Below, one piece after another: positions 9,525-18,279 of a stretch of 35,284 nt of DNA. Source of the stretch: Bacteroidota bacterium (GTDB taxonomy: Bacteria > Bacteroidota > Bacteroidia > Bacteroidales > FEN-979). Within the stretch, counting starts at the first letter, position 1. The number at the start of each line of letters is the position of its first letter. The notes below the pieces were generated by a model, which saw only the letters and a list, made by a program, of their open reading frames with translations, did not search any database and was not told where the DNA came from. Made by a program: the position numbers and the translations under genes. The stretch lies in NCBI GenBank assembly GCA_007280875.1, contig QYQJ01000006.1, positions 1-35,284 on the forward strand, written 5' to 3'.

Positions 9525-9914
9525 TCATCTAAAACCATTTACTCGTCTTCGTATGCCTTCTCTCATAACGGGAACATTGAAGTTTAGAAGAAATCCAAGC
9601 CATTTACCAGAGAGTCGAAGATACGATAATAATTGGGCTTCATGAATTGGTGCAATTCCATCAACCGACTTTACCTCAATAATAATCTCCTCTTCAATTA
9701 ATAAATCTATTCTGAAGTCTTTATTCAACAACCTCCCTCGATACGTTAAAGGTAGAAACACCTCACTCCGAACCATTAATCCTCGTAGTTTTAGTTCTTC
9801 TGCCAGACAAAACTGGTATACAGATTCCAATAGTCCTGGCCCGAGTTCACGATGAACCCGGATCGATGCATCAATAACTTCTTTTGCAATAATTTCAATT
9901 TTATCTCTTTTCAT
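9525..9914 (-). CDS. GxxExxY family protein (PD-(D/E)XK nuclease-like)
   Basis: MKRDKIEIIAKEVIDASIRVHRELGPGLLESVYQFCLAEEL...FRIDLLIEEEIIIEVKSV; contains GPGLLESVY (GxxExxY) and D...EVK active-site pattern. Confidence 0.9.
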   Translation of the reverse strand: MKRDKIEIIAKEVIDASIRVHRELGPGLLESVYQFCLAEELKLRGLMVRSEVFLPLTYRGRLLNKDFRIDLLIEEEIIIEVKSVDGIAPIHEAQLLSYLRLSGKWLGFLLNFNVPVMREGIRRRVNGFR

Positions 9915-9977
9915 ACTTTTTTTTATACATTAATCAGCTTTCTATTAAAAAGGTTATATGTTTTTCTGAATAAATTT

Positions 9978-10010
9978 GTGACCTTCGTGTCTTCGTGTCT
10001 TAGTGTTGAA
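9978..10010. repeat. Right inverted repeat, containing a CTTCGTGT octamer repeat
   Basis: gtgaccttcgtgtcttcgtgtcttagtgttgaa; ends 3 bp before the next start codon (10013). Confidence 0.8.
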
Positions 10011-10012
10011 GT

Positions 10013-11263
10013 ATGCTAAAAATCCAGAAAAACCTCACCCGCACATTTTACGTCATCCTCGGCCTGCCTTCCACAGCCATGGGATTTGCCCTTTCGATCC
10101 AGATCGCTGTGTTGAGCTGGATCCTTCGAACCCGGTATGGCCTGGAGATCCACGAGATCGGCTTCGTGTGGGCGGCCGGTCCCATTGCAGGGATCATCGG
10201 CCAGCCCCTTATCGGGCTGATCAGCGACAAGATCTGGTTCTGGGGCGGACGACGCCGGCCCTTCATCATCATCGGCGGGATCCTTGCTGCCCTTTCGATC
10301 ATGGCGCTGCCATTCCTCGGCCGGATCAACGACTTCTTCGGGATCGGCAGCCTGATGGCCGTGGCGATCACCGTGGCCCTGACCCTTGATCTGTCGATCA
10401 ACATCAGTTTCAATCCCACCCGGTCCATCATTGCGGATGTCACCCCCGACGGGCAGCCCCGTACCAAAGGATATACCTGGATGCAGTCGATCTCCAACCT
10501 GTTCGGCAGCCTGGCCTATCTCACAGGCGCCCTCCTGGGTAATTACATCCTCATATTCTCAGGCGCCGTGATTGTTTTCATCTTCTCCATCGGTCCGCTT
10601 TTTTTCATCCGGGAGCCAAGGGAACTTATCCCCGAAAAGAAAGAGGACAACGGGGCAGTCAAGGCCACCCATACAGAATGGGGAGAGCTGTTCAAACTCT
10701 ATTTTGCGCACGCCTTCTCCTGGCTCGGGATCCAGACGATGTTCATCTACATCATCGCCTTCATCGAACAGAAGATCCACCCGGAGACCGATATCCAGAT
10801 CGGGCAGATGATCGGGTGGTCCTTTTTTATCCTGAATGCGGTCGGGTTTATCTGGCCTGCCTTTCTGCTGGAACCGTTAAGCAAACGGATCGGCCGGATC
10901 AGAACCCATTTCCTCTGCCTGGTTTCCATGTCGTTCGGCTATTTCGGGATCGTGCTCTGGGCGCATGACGCTATCCTGCTCTACACCATGATGGGTGTTC
11001 TTACCTTCGGATGGGCGGCCGTGGTCAGCCTGCCCTTTGCCATCATGTCGGAGAAGGTGAATAAAGCCCGGATGGGGTTCTTTATGGGGATCTTCAACCT
11101 CTCGGTAGTGATCCCGCAACTCGTTTCCAGCTTCGTGATCGGTGGCGTGATCAACCGGGCCGCAAATAAAAATATCATCTTTATCATCAGCGGAGTCTCC
11201 CTGGCCATCTCGGCGCTTCTCTGGCTGTTTGTGAAAGAAAAACGAAAGAACAATCCGGTATAA
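10013..11263 (+). CDS. Second MFS sugar transporter, SLC45/GPH-like
   Basis: AMGFALSIQIAVLSWILRTRYGLEIHEIGFVWAAGPIAGIIGQPLIGLISDKIWFWGGRRRPFIIIGG, DLSINISFNPTRSIIADVTP. Confidence 0.82.
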   Translation: MLKIQKNLTRTFYVILGLPSTAMGFALSIQIAVLSWILRTRYGLEIHEIGFVWAAGPIAGIIGQPLIGLISDKIWFWGGRRRPFIIIGGILAALSIMALPFLGRINDFFGIGSLMAVAITVALTLDLSINISFNPTRSIIADVTPDGQPRTKGYTWMQSISNLFGSLAYLTGALLGNYILIFSGAVIVFIFSIGPLFFIREPRELIPEKKEDNGAVKATHTEWGELFKLYFAHAFSWLGIQTMFIYIIAFIEQKIHPETDIQIGQMIGWSFFILNAVGFIWPAFLLEPLSKRIGRIRTHFLCLVSMSFGYFGIVLWAHDAILLYTMMGVLTFGWAAVVSLPFAIMSEKVNKARMGFFMGIFNLSVVIPQLVSSFVIGGVINRAANKNIIFIISGVSLAISALLWLFVKEKRKNNPV

Positions 11264-11281
11264 CCTGTAAAATTCATCCGC

Positions 11282-12349
11282 ATGACGAACTATACTATCC
11301 TCTGGATCAGTCTGATTATATGCGCTCTTCCTGCTCATTCCCAGACCTATCCCTATTTTGCAAACGACTCAACAGTCTATTTCATTTACACCGGCAATGC
11401 CGGTAAGGTGGCCCTGGCAGGCGATGCAACCAGCTGGAAACCCACCATTCCGTTCAGTAACGTAGCCGGAACCCCCCTCTGGTATCTTACCAGAATCTAC
11501 GAACCCCAGGCGAGACTGGATTATAAAATCGTGGTAGACGATACCACCTGGATCCTGGATCCATTGAATACGGATACCTGTATGAGTGGATTCGGGCCAA
11601 ATTCCGAGCTCCGGATGCCAGGCTATCAGACCCCGCCTGAAGTCGCATTTTATCCTGATATTCCTCACGGAATCCTCCTGGATATAAACAGTACCAGTAC
11701 AATACTTGGGAATTCAAGAACCGTTACCATATACCTTCCCGCCGGGTACGGGAGCAGTGACGGGGATTATCCTGTGGTGTTGTTCCATGATGGACTCGAA
11801 TTCCTGAAGCTGGCGAATGCAAAAAACATCCTCGATTACCTGATCGCCCACCGGATGATTACTCCCCTGATCGGGATTTTTGTACCGCCGGTACTGCGGG
11901 ATCAGGAGTACACAGGACCTACCAAAGACTCCTTCCGGCAGTTTCTGGTGGAAGAGCTGATGCCGGTTATTGATGAGCAATTCCGCACCCGTAAGGATCC
12001 CGGGGACCGGGCCATGGTCGGTATCTCCAACGGAGGGAATATCGCCCTCTATATCGGGATCACGAATCCTGAACTCTTCGGGAAGGTGGCTGCCATGTCG
12101 AGCAATTATGAAGAGGATCTGTTCACCGCTTTTCAAAAGAAGAAAACCGATCTGGAGCTTTACCTGGATATGGGAACATACGATATTCCCCTGCTGGAAG
12201 AGCTGGCAAGTGAGTTTACGGAGGTTCTTGAAAAAAAGGGTTACACGTTCATCTTTCATACGTTTCCCGAAGGACACAGCTGGGGGAACTGGGAGGGGCA
12301 CCTGCGACTGCCCCTGATGCAGTTCTTCCCTGTCAGGGAGGCTGAATAA
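11282..12349 (+). CDS. Secreted esterase D/enterochelin-esterase-like alpha/beta hydrolase with N-terminal E-set (CBM48-like) module
   Basis: Signal peptide; AGKVALAGDATSWKP...TWILDPLNTDTCMSGFGPNSELRMPGY module; GISNGGNIALYIGITNPELFGKVAAMSSN; EGHSWGNWEGHL. Confidence 0.82.
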   Translation: MTNYTILWISLIICALPAHSQTYPYFANDSTVYFIYTGNAGKVALAGDATSWKPTIPFSNVAGTPLWYLTRIYEPQARLDYKIVVDDTTWILDPLNTDTCMSGFGPNSELRMPGYQTPPEVAFYPDIPHGILLDINSTSTILGNSRTVTIYLPAGYGSSDGDYPVVLFHDGLEFLKLANAKNILDYLIAHRMITPLIGIFVPPVLRDQEYTGPTKDSFRQFLVEELMPVIDEQFRTRKDPGDRAMVGISNGGNIALYIGITNPELFGKVAAMSSNYEEDLFTAFQKKKTDLELYLDMGTYDIPLLEELASEFTEVLEKKGYTFIFHTFPEGHSWGNWEGHLRLPLMQFFPVREAE

Positions 12350-12371
12350 CAGGAAACAGGATGAATATCCT

Positions 12372-12379
12372 TACCTTTG
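12372..12379 (+). promoter_or_regulatory. Candidate -7 box TACCTTTG
   Basis: TAnnTTTG match 21 nt before ATG 12401; no clear -33 TTG. Confidence 0.3.
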
Positions 12380-12400
12380 GGAAGCATTAATACCACTTCG

Positions 12401-14782
12401 ATGAAATTATCCTGTATTATCCCGGAACTGATGCTTCTGGCATTGCTTGGTACCGGATGCGATCAACCTGAACGGCTAAGGGTCCCCGACCACCCGCTGC
12501 TGCATAAACTGGCTCCTCCGATCACCCTGAGGTATGATTCGACGATAATTCTGCTGGCCGATTATTTCGGGAGACCTGACCGCGTCGATTCGATTGTCGC
12601 TGCTCTATCGCTCCGCCTTATTTTTTCGGCAGATTCATCCATCCTGATACTGAAACCGATCACTCAGGATATCCCCTTTCTTTCTACTCTTCGGGTTTGG
12701 TCCGGCGGATTTTCGTACGACCTGGTTCTGACCCGGTCGCCCGAAGTCTCTGTGAAGGTGACCTATGATCCGGGCCGCAAGCGTTGCAGGAAGGTGGAAC
12801 TGGCTGGTCAGATCAACGACTGGACCCCATCCCGGACACCCCTGCAATTCCATGACGGAATCTGGGAAACTACTCTGCTGCTTTTCCCCGGCAACTATCA
12901 GTATCAGGTAGTGGCCGACGGAACCTGGATGCTTGATCCGGCCAATCCCGATTCGGCCAGCAACGGGATCGGCGGTTACAACAGCGTGCTTCGGGCAGGT
13001 ACCCTGAGTGAGTTGAGTTCACAGGGAATCTACACAGAAGAAAGAACAGGCGGCAAGATCGTTATAGGAGGGACCGGAGCAGGATCAGCAACCATGGCAC
13101 TGTGGCAGAATTACCGGATTCCGGAGCAGTTGCTGCACTTCGACACCACCGGCCTCACGATAGAGATCCCGGAGAATGCCAGGCTGCAGGAACGGAGTTT
13201 TATCCGGATCTGGGCTGCAGGACCCGGTTCTGTAACAAACGATCTGCTTATTCCGCTCCAGCGCGGGAAGGTCATCACCCATCCTGCCGAACTTACCCGA
13301 ACCGATAAAGAGACCATGATCTTCTATTTTATGCTGGTCGATCGTTTCTATGATGGAAATCCCGGTAATGATAAACGGGTTAATGATCCGGAGGTGGCCC
13401 CCAAAGTGAATTACATGGGTGGGGATCTGGAAGGAATCCTGGAAAAACTGCGCGAGGGATATTTCACCAGTCTGGGCGTCAATACCCTCTGGATATCTCC
13501 CATCACCCAGAATCCATGGACCGCTTACCATGAATTTCCGCCTCCCCACCGCAAATTTTCGGGATACCACGGGTACTGGCCGGTTTCACTGACCTCCATC
13601 GATCCACGCTTTGGTTCTCCGGAGGTATTGAAAGAGCTGGTGGCAGAATCGCACCGCGACGGGATCAATGTGGTTCTCGATTTTGTAGCACACCATGTGC
13701 ATCAGGACTACCCCCTGCTGGCCAGCCATCCCGACTGGATCACGCAGGTAGACCTGCCGGATGGCCGGAAAAATATACGGATCTGGGACGAATGCAGGCT
13801 AACCACCTGGTTCGATAGTTTCCTGCCAACCCTGGATCTGTCCAAACCTGAGGTCTATGAGCTGGTATCCGATTCAGCGACTTACTGGGTCAGTGAATAT
13901 GAACTGGATGGGTTCCGGCACGATGCCGCCAAACATGTACCGGAGGTATTCTGGCGGACCCTCACCCGTAAACTTGATTCCGTGCTGCAGCGACAGAACC
14001 GGGAATTTTACCAGATCGGAGAGACCTTCGGCAGCCGGGAACTGATCAAAAGCTATATCAATCCGGGAATGATGGATGCCCAATTCGATTTCAATCTTTA
14101 CTGGGAGGTCCGGAATGCATTTGCTTTCGACAACGGGTCCTTTGAAGATCTGAACACGGCTCTGTTGCAATCCCTTGCCTTTTTCGGCTCGCATCACCTG
14201 ATGGGCAACATCACCGGAAACCAGGATATGGCCCGGTTTATCTCCTATGCCGATGGATCGCTATCGACCGGAGAGGAGGACCGGGAGGCAGGATGGGTTC
14301 GCACAATTGAAGTCAGGGATCCGGTCGGATACAGGCGGCTTGCCTCCCTCATGGCCTTCAACATGACCATCCCGGGGGTACCGGTGATCTATTACGGGGA
14401 TGAGTTCGGATTACCCGGTGCCAATGATCCGGATAACAGGCGCATGATGAAGTTCGACGGACTGACCGAAAATGAACTGCTGACCCTGGAGCAAACCCGG
14501 GCTCTGACCCGGCTCCGTAGTGATCACATGGCCCTGTTGTATGGTGATTTTCAACCGTTGCTGGTCAGCCGTGATCAGTATGTCTACCTGCGATCCTATT
14601 TCGATGATGTAGTGATCATTGCCTTCAATAAAGCCAGGGAGGACACAACGGTCGCAGTGCCACTCCCCTCCAGGGTGCAGGCCGGAACCTTGAAACCAGC
14701 GTTCGGCTCAATAGTAGAAATAGCTGATAATCAGATACAAATCAACCTTAAAGCCAATTCTTTTGAAATCTTAGTTCATTAA
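12401..14782 (+). CDS. GH13 alpha-amylase-family lipoprotein with N-terminal E-set/CBM48-like module
   Basis: Lipoprotein-like N-terminus ...LLALLGTGCDQ; VELAGQINDWTPSRTPLQFHDGIWETTL...GTWMLDPANPDSASNGIGGYNSVLRAG; DFVAHH, LDGFRHDAAKH, YQIGETFG, GNQDMARF. Confidence 0.9.
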   Translation: MKLSCIIPELMLLALLGTGCDQPERLRVPDHPLLHKLAPPITLRYDSTIILLADYFGRPDRVDSIVAALSLRLIFSADSSILILKPITQDIPFLSTLRVWSGGFSYDLVLTRSPEVSVKVTYDPGRKRCRKVELAGQINDWTPSRTPLQFHDGIWETTLLLFPGNYQYQVVADGTWMLDPANPDSASNGIGGYNSVLRAGTLSELSSQGIYTEERTGGKIVIGGTGAGSATMALWQNYRIPEQLLHFDTTGLTIEIPENARLQERSFIRIWAAGPGSVTNDLLIPLQRGKVITHPAELTRTDKETMIFYFMLVDRFYDGNPGNDKRVNDPEVAPKVNYMGGDLEGILEKLREGYFTSLGVNTLWISPITQNPWTAYHEFPPPHRKFSGYHGYWPVSLTSIDPRFGSPEVLKELVAESHRDGINVVLDFVAHHVHQDYPLLASHPDWITQVDLPDGRKNIRIWDECRLTTWFDSFLPTLDLSKPEVYELVSDSATYWVSEYELDGFRHDAAKHVPEVFWRTLTRKLDSVLQRQNREFYQIGETFGSRELIKSYINPGMMDAQFDFNLYWEVRNAFAFDNGSFEDLNTALLQSLAFFGSHHLMGNITGNQDMARFISYADGSLSTGEEDREAGWVRTIEVRDPVGYRRLASLMAFNMTIPGVPVIYYGDEFGLPGANDPDNRRMMKFDGLTENELLTLEQTRALTRLRSDHMALLYGDFQPLLVSRDQYVYLRSYFDDVVIIAFNKAREDTTVAVPLPSRVQAGTLKPAFGSIVEIADNQIQINLKANSFEILVH

Positions 14783-14798
14783 CTCATACAATTTTAAT

Positions 14799-14819
14799 GG
14801 AACACAGAATACACAGAAA
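14799..14819. repeat. Short ACACAGAA-type repeat at gene junction
   Basis: ggaacacagaatacacagaa. Confidence 0.5.
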
Positions 14820-14844
14820 TGCATTGATTTCCAAAACATAAAAA

Positions 14845-16212
14845 ATGAAAATAAAAAAGGAAACCGTTTTAATCAGTAGTGTAATTTTAGCAACTATGCT
14901 GTTTCCGCTGTTTTCCTGCAAACAAAAAGCGGTCACCCCCTTCGATCATCCCGAATGGAGCCGGAATGCCACTATCTATGAAGTGAACGTCCGGCAGTTC
15001 ACCCCCGAGGGGACCTTCCGGGCTTTTGAGGAGCATTTGCCCCGGCTTCAGCAGATGGGAGTGAAGATCCTCTGGCTGATGCCCATCAATCCGATTGGAG
15101 AGGAAAACCGGAAAGGGACCCTGGGCAGCTACTACGCCGTGAAAGATTACCTGGAAGTGAACCCCGCGTATGGCACGAAAAAGGATTTCCGCCATCTGGT
15201 AGAGAAGATCCACGAACTGGGCATGTATGTCATCATCGACTGGGTGGCCAACCATACCGCCTGGGACAATCCGCTTCTGGTGGAACATCCCGAATGGTAT
15301 CTGAAGGATTCGACGGGAGCTATTATTCCACCCGTTGCTGACTGGAGCGACGTGGCCGGTCTGGATTATTCCAATCCTGCATTGTGGGGCTACATGTCGG
15401 ATGCCTTACAGTACTGGGTCAGGGAGTTCAATATCGATGGGTACCGGTGTGATGTGGCCGGTATGCTTCCGGTCGGTTTCTGGAACCGTGCCGTCCCGGA
15501 AATTAAAAAACTCAAACCTATTTTCATGCTAGCCGAATGGGAGACACCTGATATGCACGACACCGCATTCGATGCCACTTACTCCTGGGACTTCTACCAC
15601 CTGATGAACGAGCTTGCAAAAGAGGAAAAACCACTCCGGGACATCGATACCTTACTAAAAAAGGAACGGAAGAGTTATCCCTCCCATGCATTCCGGATGC
15701 GGTTCACATCCAATCATGACGAGAACAGCTGGAACGGGACCGAGTATGAGCGACTGGGAGAAGCTGCGCAGGCATTTGCCTTACTGACCTTCACCTTTCC
15801 CGGGATCCCGCTGATCTATACCGGGCAGGAGTCGGCTATGAATAAACGTCTCTCGTTCTTTGACAAGGACACGGTTCCCTGGCTGGATTACCCGCTGGGA
15901 CCCTTCTATACCAGACTTGTAAAGCTGAAACTGGATCATCCTGTGCTGGATGCAGGCGAAACCGGGGGCACCTACCAGCGGGTGCACTCCACCAACGACT
16001 CAGCCGTACTGGCCTTTGTCAGGAAGAATCCCGAAGAGCAGATCCTGGTGGTACTGAACCTCTCGCCAAAAGAACAGGAGGTCGGACTGAAGGGAAAAGA
16101 CTTCTCCGGAGCGTATACGGAGATTTTCACGCAGGCCAATGTCACCCTTGGGAAAGGGAAAACACTGACCCTTGAACCATGGGGGTACAGGGTTTATGTG
16201 ATTTCCGATTGA
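14845..16212 (+). CDS. GH13 alpha-amylase-family lipoprotein (compact)
   Basis: MLFPLFSCKQK lipobox; ATIYEVNVRQFTPEGTF, DWVANHTAWDNPL, IDGYRCDVAGMLP, MLAEWETP, TSNHDENSW. Confidence 0.92.
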   Translation: MKIKKETVLISSVILATMLFPLFSCKQKAVTPFDHPEWSRNATIYEVNVRQFTPEGTFRAFEEHLPRLQQMGVKILWLMPINPIGEENRKGTLGSYYAVKDYLEVNPAYGTKKDFRHLVEKIHELGMYVIIDWVANHTAWDNPLLVEHPEWYLKDSTGAIIPPVADWSDVAGLDYSNPALWGYMSDALQYWVREFNIDGYRCDVAGMLPVGFWNRAVPEIKKLKPIFMLAEWETPDMHDTAFDATYSWDFYHLMNELAKEEKPLRDIDTLLKKERKSYPSHAFRMRFTSNHDENSWNGTEYERLGEAAQAFALLTFTFPGIPLIYTGQESAMNKRLSFFDKDTVPWLDYPLGPFYTRLVKLKLDHPVLDAGETGGTYQRVHSTNDSAVLAFVRKNPEEQILVVLNLSPKEQEVGLKGKDFSGAYTEIFTQANVTLGKGKTLTLEPWGYRVYVISD

Positions 16213-16220
16213 TTCGATTA

Positions 16221-16256
16221 ATGTCATTGCGATCCCGAGTACTCGGGAGAAGCAAT
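16221..16256 (+). repeat. Dispersed intergenic repeat, copy 2, with perfect palindromic core CCCGAGTACTCGGG
   Basis: atgtcattgcgatcccgagtactcgggagaagcaat; palindrome at 16234-16247. Confidence 0.7.
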
Positions 16257-16283
16257 TCGATTTACGATTTATTCCATCACTTC

Positions 16284-16318
16284 ATGACCTTCATCACCCT
16301 CATCACCATCATTACTTT
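16284..16318. repeat. Nonamer-like tandem repeat (TCATCACC-type)
   Basis: ttcatgaccttcatcaccctcatcaccatcatta. Confidence 0.6.
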
Positions 16319-16333
16319 CTGAACCAATGACCA

Positions 16334-18175
16334 ATGAAAAAAACAGTACCACTGCTAATCATTCTGTGCATGGCCGGATGTGCTCCAAAACATAAACCGA
16401 CCCCGTTGAATGAGCCGCCTGCCTGGGCTAAGGATGCGGTCTGGTACCAGGTCTTCGTCGAACGGTTTCACAATGGTGACCCGTCAAATGATCCGACCCC
16501 GGCCACGATCAGCATTCCGCCTATGGGACAGCTTGCGCCAGCCGGATGGTCGGTTACCCCCTGGGGCCACGACTGGTATGCCAAGGAATCGTGGGCAGAA
16601 CGAACCGGGAAACCCTTTTACGACAACCTGCAGTACCGGCGGTACGGGGGCGACCTGCAGGGGGTACTGGACAAACTGGATTACCTGCAGGATCTGGGCA
16701 TCACGGCTATTTACCTGAATCCCATCAACGACGCTCCTTCGCTGCATAAATACGATGCCCGGAACTACCATCACGTGGATATCAATTTCGGGCCCGATCC
16801 GGAGGGAGATCTCCGGATCATGGAATCGGAAGATCCCGCCGATCCCTCCACCTGGCAGTGGACTTCGGCTGATAAGCTGTTTCTCAGGGTGGTGGAAGAA
16901 GCTCACAGACGCGGGATGCAGGTGATCATGGATTACTCGTGGAACCATACCGGGGTGCTCTTCTGGGCGTGGCAGGATATCCTGAAGAACCAGTCAAAAT
17001 CGAAGGTTAAAGAGTGGTATGAGATCCTTTCGTTCGATGACTCCACCACCGCCGTGAACGAGTTTACCTACAAAGGGTGGCTGGATATTAAAAACCTGCC
17101 CGAACTGAGAAAAGTGGATGTCGCGGCACCCCGTGAGAATGGTCGTCCCTACGAAGGGGACATAAATCCGGCTGCCAAAGCGCATATTTTTGATGTCACG
17201 CGCCGGTGGCTGGCTCCTGATGGTGATACCGCCAGAGGCATCGACGGGTTCCGCCTGGATGTGGCTGATCAGATCGGGCTGAAGTTCTGGCGAGACTACC
17301 GGAAGTTTGTCCGGTCGATCCAGCCGGAGGCTTACCTGGTGGGAGAGATCTGGTGGGAGGATTATCCCGAAACTCTGATGGATCCGGTCCCCTATGTGAA
17401 CGGTGATGTGTTTGACGCGGTGATGTTCTACCAGGTCTACCGGCCGGCACGGTATTTCTTTGCGAAAACCGGAACACCGATTGATGCAAAGCAGCTGAAG
17501 GACAGCCTCGAACTTCAGTGGAACCGGATGAAGCCTGCGACCCTGCATGCCATGATGAACGTCTCTTCAACACACGATGCCCCGAGACTACTGACCAGCT
17601 TCTACAATCCACACAAGTACAAATACCAGGCAAATCCGCGGGATAACGCGAAATTCAAAACCGGGAAGCCGGATGCAGAGACCTATCAACGGCTCCGGCT
17701 CTATCTGGTCCACCTCTTCACCATCCCTGGAGCTCCGCATATCTGGAATGGCGAAGAGATGGGCATGTGGGGAGCCGATGATCCCGATTGCCGGAAACCC
17801 CTCTGGTGGGAGGGTATGGCATTTGATCCCGAGACCCGGACCAATATCCGGAAAGGGAAAAAACTTTATGATTCCGTTGGCTTTGACAGGGAGCAGTTTG
17901 AATTCTATAAAAAGCTGATCGACATCCGGAAGAGTAATCCCGTTCTTGCCATCGGGCAAGTGGAGTTCCTGATCGCTGAGGGGAATAAACTGGGCTACCG
18001 GAGATATGACGGCCGGAACGAAATCCTGGTCCTGTTCAATCTTGAACCCCGCCCGGTGTCATTTGATCTACCTGGAAATACCGGCTATACTGACCTGCTT
18101 CATGGAGGGATCATATCCGGCGATTCTGTAGGGCTAAATCCCCTCAGTGCACTGGTATTAAAAAGGGAACACTAA
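16334..18175 (+). CDS. GH13 alpha-amylase-family lipoprotein
   Basis: CMAGCAPKHK lipobox; AVWYQVFVERFHNGDPSND, YGGDLQGVLDKLDYLQDLGITAIYLNPI, MDYSWNHTG, IDGFRLDVADQIG, LVGEIWWEDYPETLM, STHDAPR. Confidence 0.93.
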   Translation: MKKTVPLLIILCMAGCAPKHKPTPLNEPPAWAKDAVWYQVFVERFHNGDPSNDPTPATISIPPMGQLAPAGWSVTPWGHDWYAKESWAERTGKPFYDNLQYRRYGGDLQGVLDKLDYLQDLGITAIYLNPINDAPSLHKYDARNYHHVDINFGPDPEGDLRIMESEDPADPSTWQWTSADKLFLRVVEEAHRRGMQVIMDYSWNHTGVLFWAWQDILKNQSKSKVKEWYEILSFDDSTTAVNEFTYKGWLDIKNLPELRKVDVAAPRENGRPYEGDINPAAKAHIFDVTRRWLAPDGDTARGIDGFRLDVADQIGLKFWRDYRKFVRSIQPEAYLVGEIWWEDYPETLMDPVPYVNGDVFDAVMFYQVYRPARYFFAKTGTPIDAKQLKDSLELQWNRMKPATLHAMMNVSSTHDAPRLLTSFYNPHKYKYQANPRDNAKFKTGKPDAETYQRLRLYLVHLFTIPGAPHIWNGEEMGMWGADDPDCRKPLWWEGMAFDPETRTNIRKGKKLYDSVGFDREQFEFYKKLIDIRKSNPVLAIGQVEFLIAEGNKLGYRRYDGRNEILVLFNLEPRPVSFDLPGNTGYTDLLHGGIISGDSVGLNPLSALVLKREH

Positions 18176-18204
18176 CACGCAGGATAGCCTCTGCAAACCT
18201 TCTC

Positions 18205-18259
18205 AAAAAAAGACCCCTCCCTGGCCCTCCCCTTGAAGGGGAGGGGATGGGGAGGGGTC
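18205..18259 (-). terminator. Long GC-rich hairpin followed on the minus strand by a T-run; rho-independent terminator between convergent genes
   Basis: GACCCCTCCCTGGCCCTCCCC-ttgaa-GGGGAGGGGATGGGGAGGGGTC (18212-18259), preceded on + by aaaaaaa, i.e. TTTTTTT after the hairpin on the minus strand. Confidence 0.65.
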
Positions 18260-18279
18260 CTCAGAAATCCCCGAAAAGG

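Larger units (their letters stand above)
9488..10010. mobile_element. Putative inverted-repeat-bounded cassette carrying a GxxExxY nuclease-like gene
   Basis: Reverse complement of 9488-9520 aligns with 9978-10010 at 28/33 positions; the interior is AT-rich relative to flanks and encodes one intact ORF. Confidence 0.5.
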
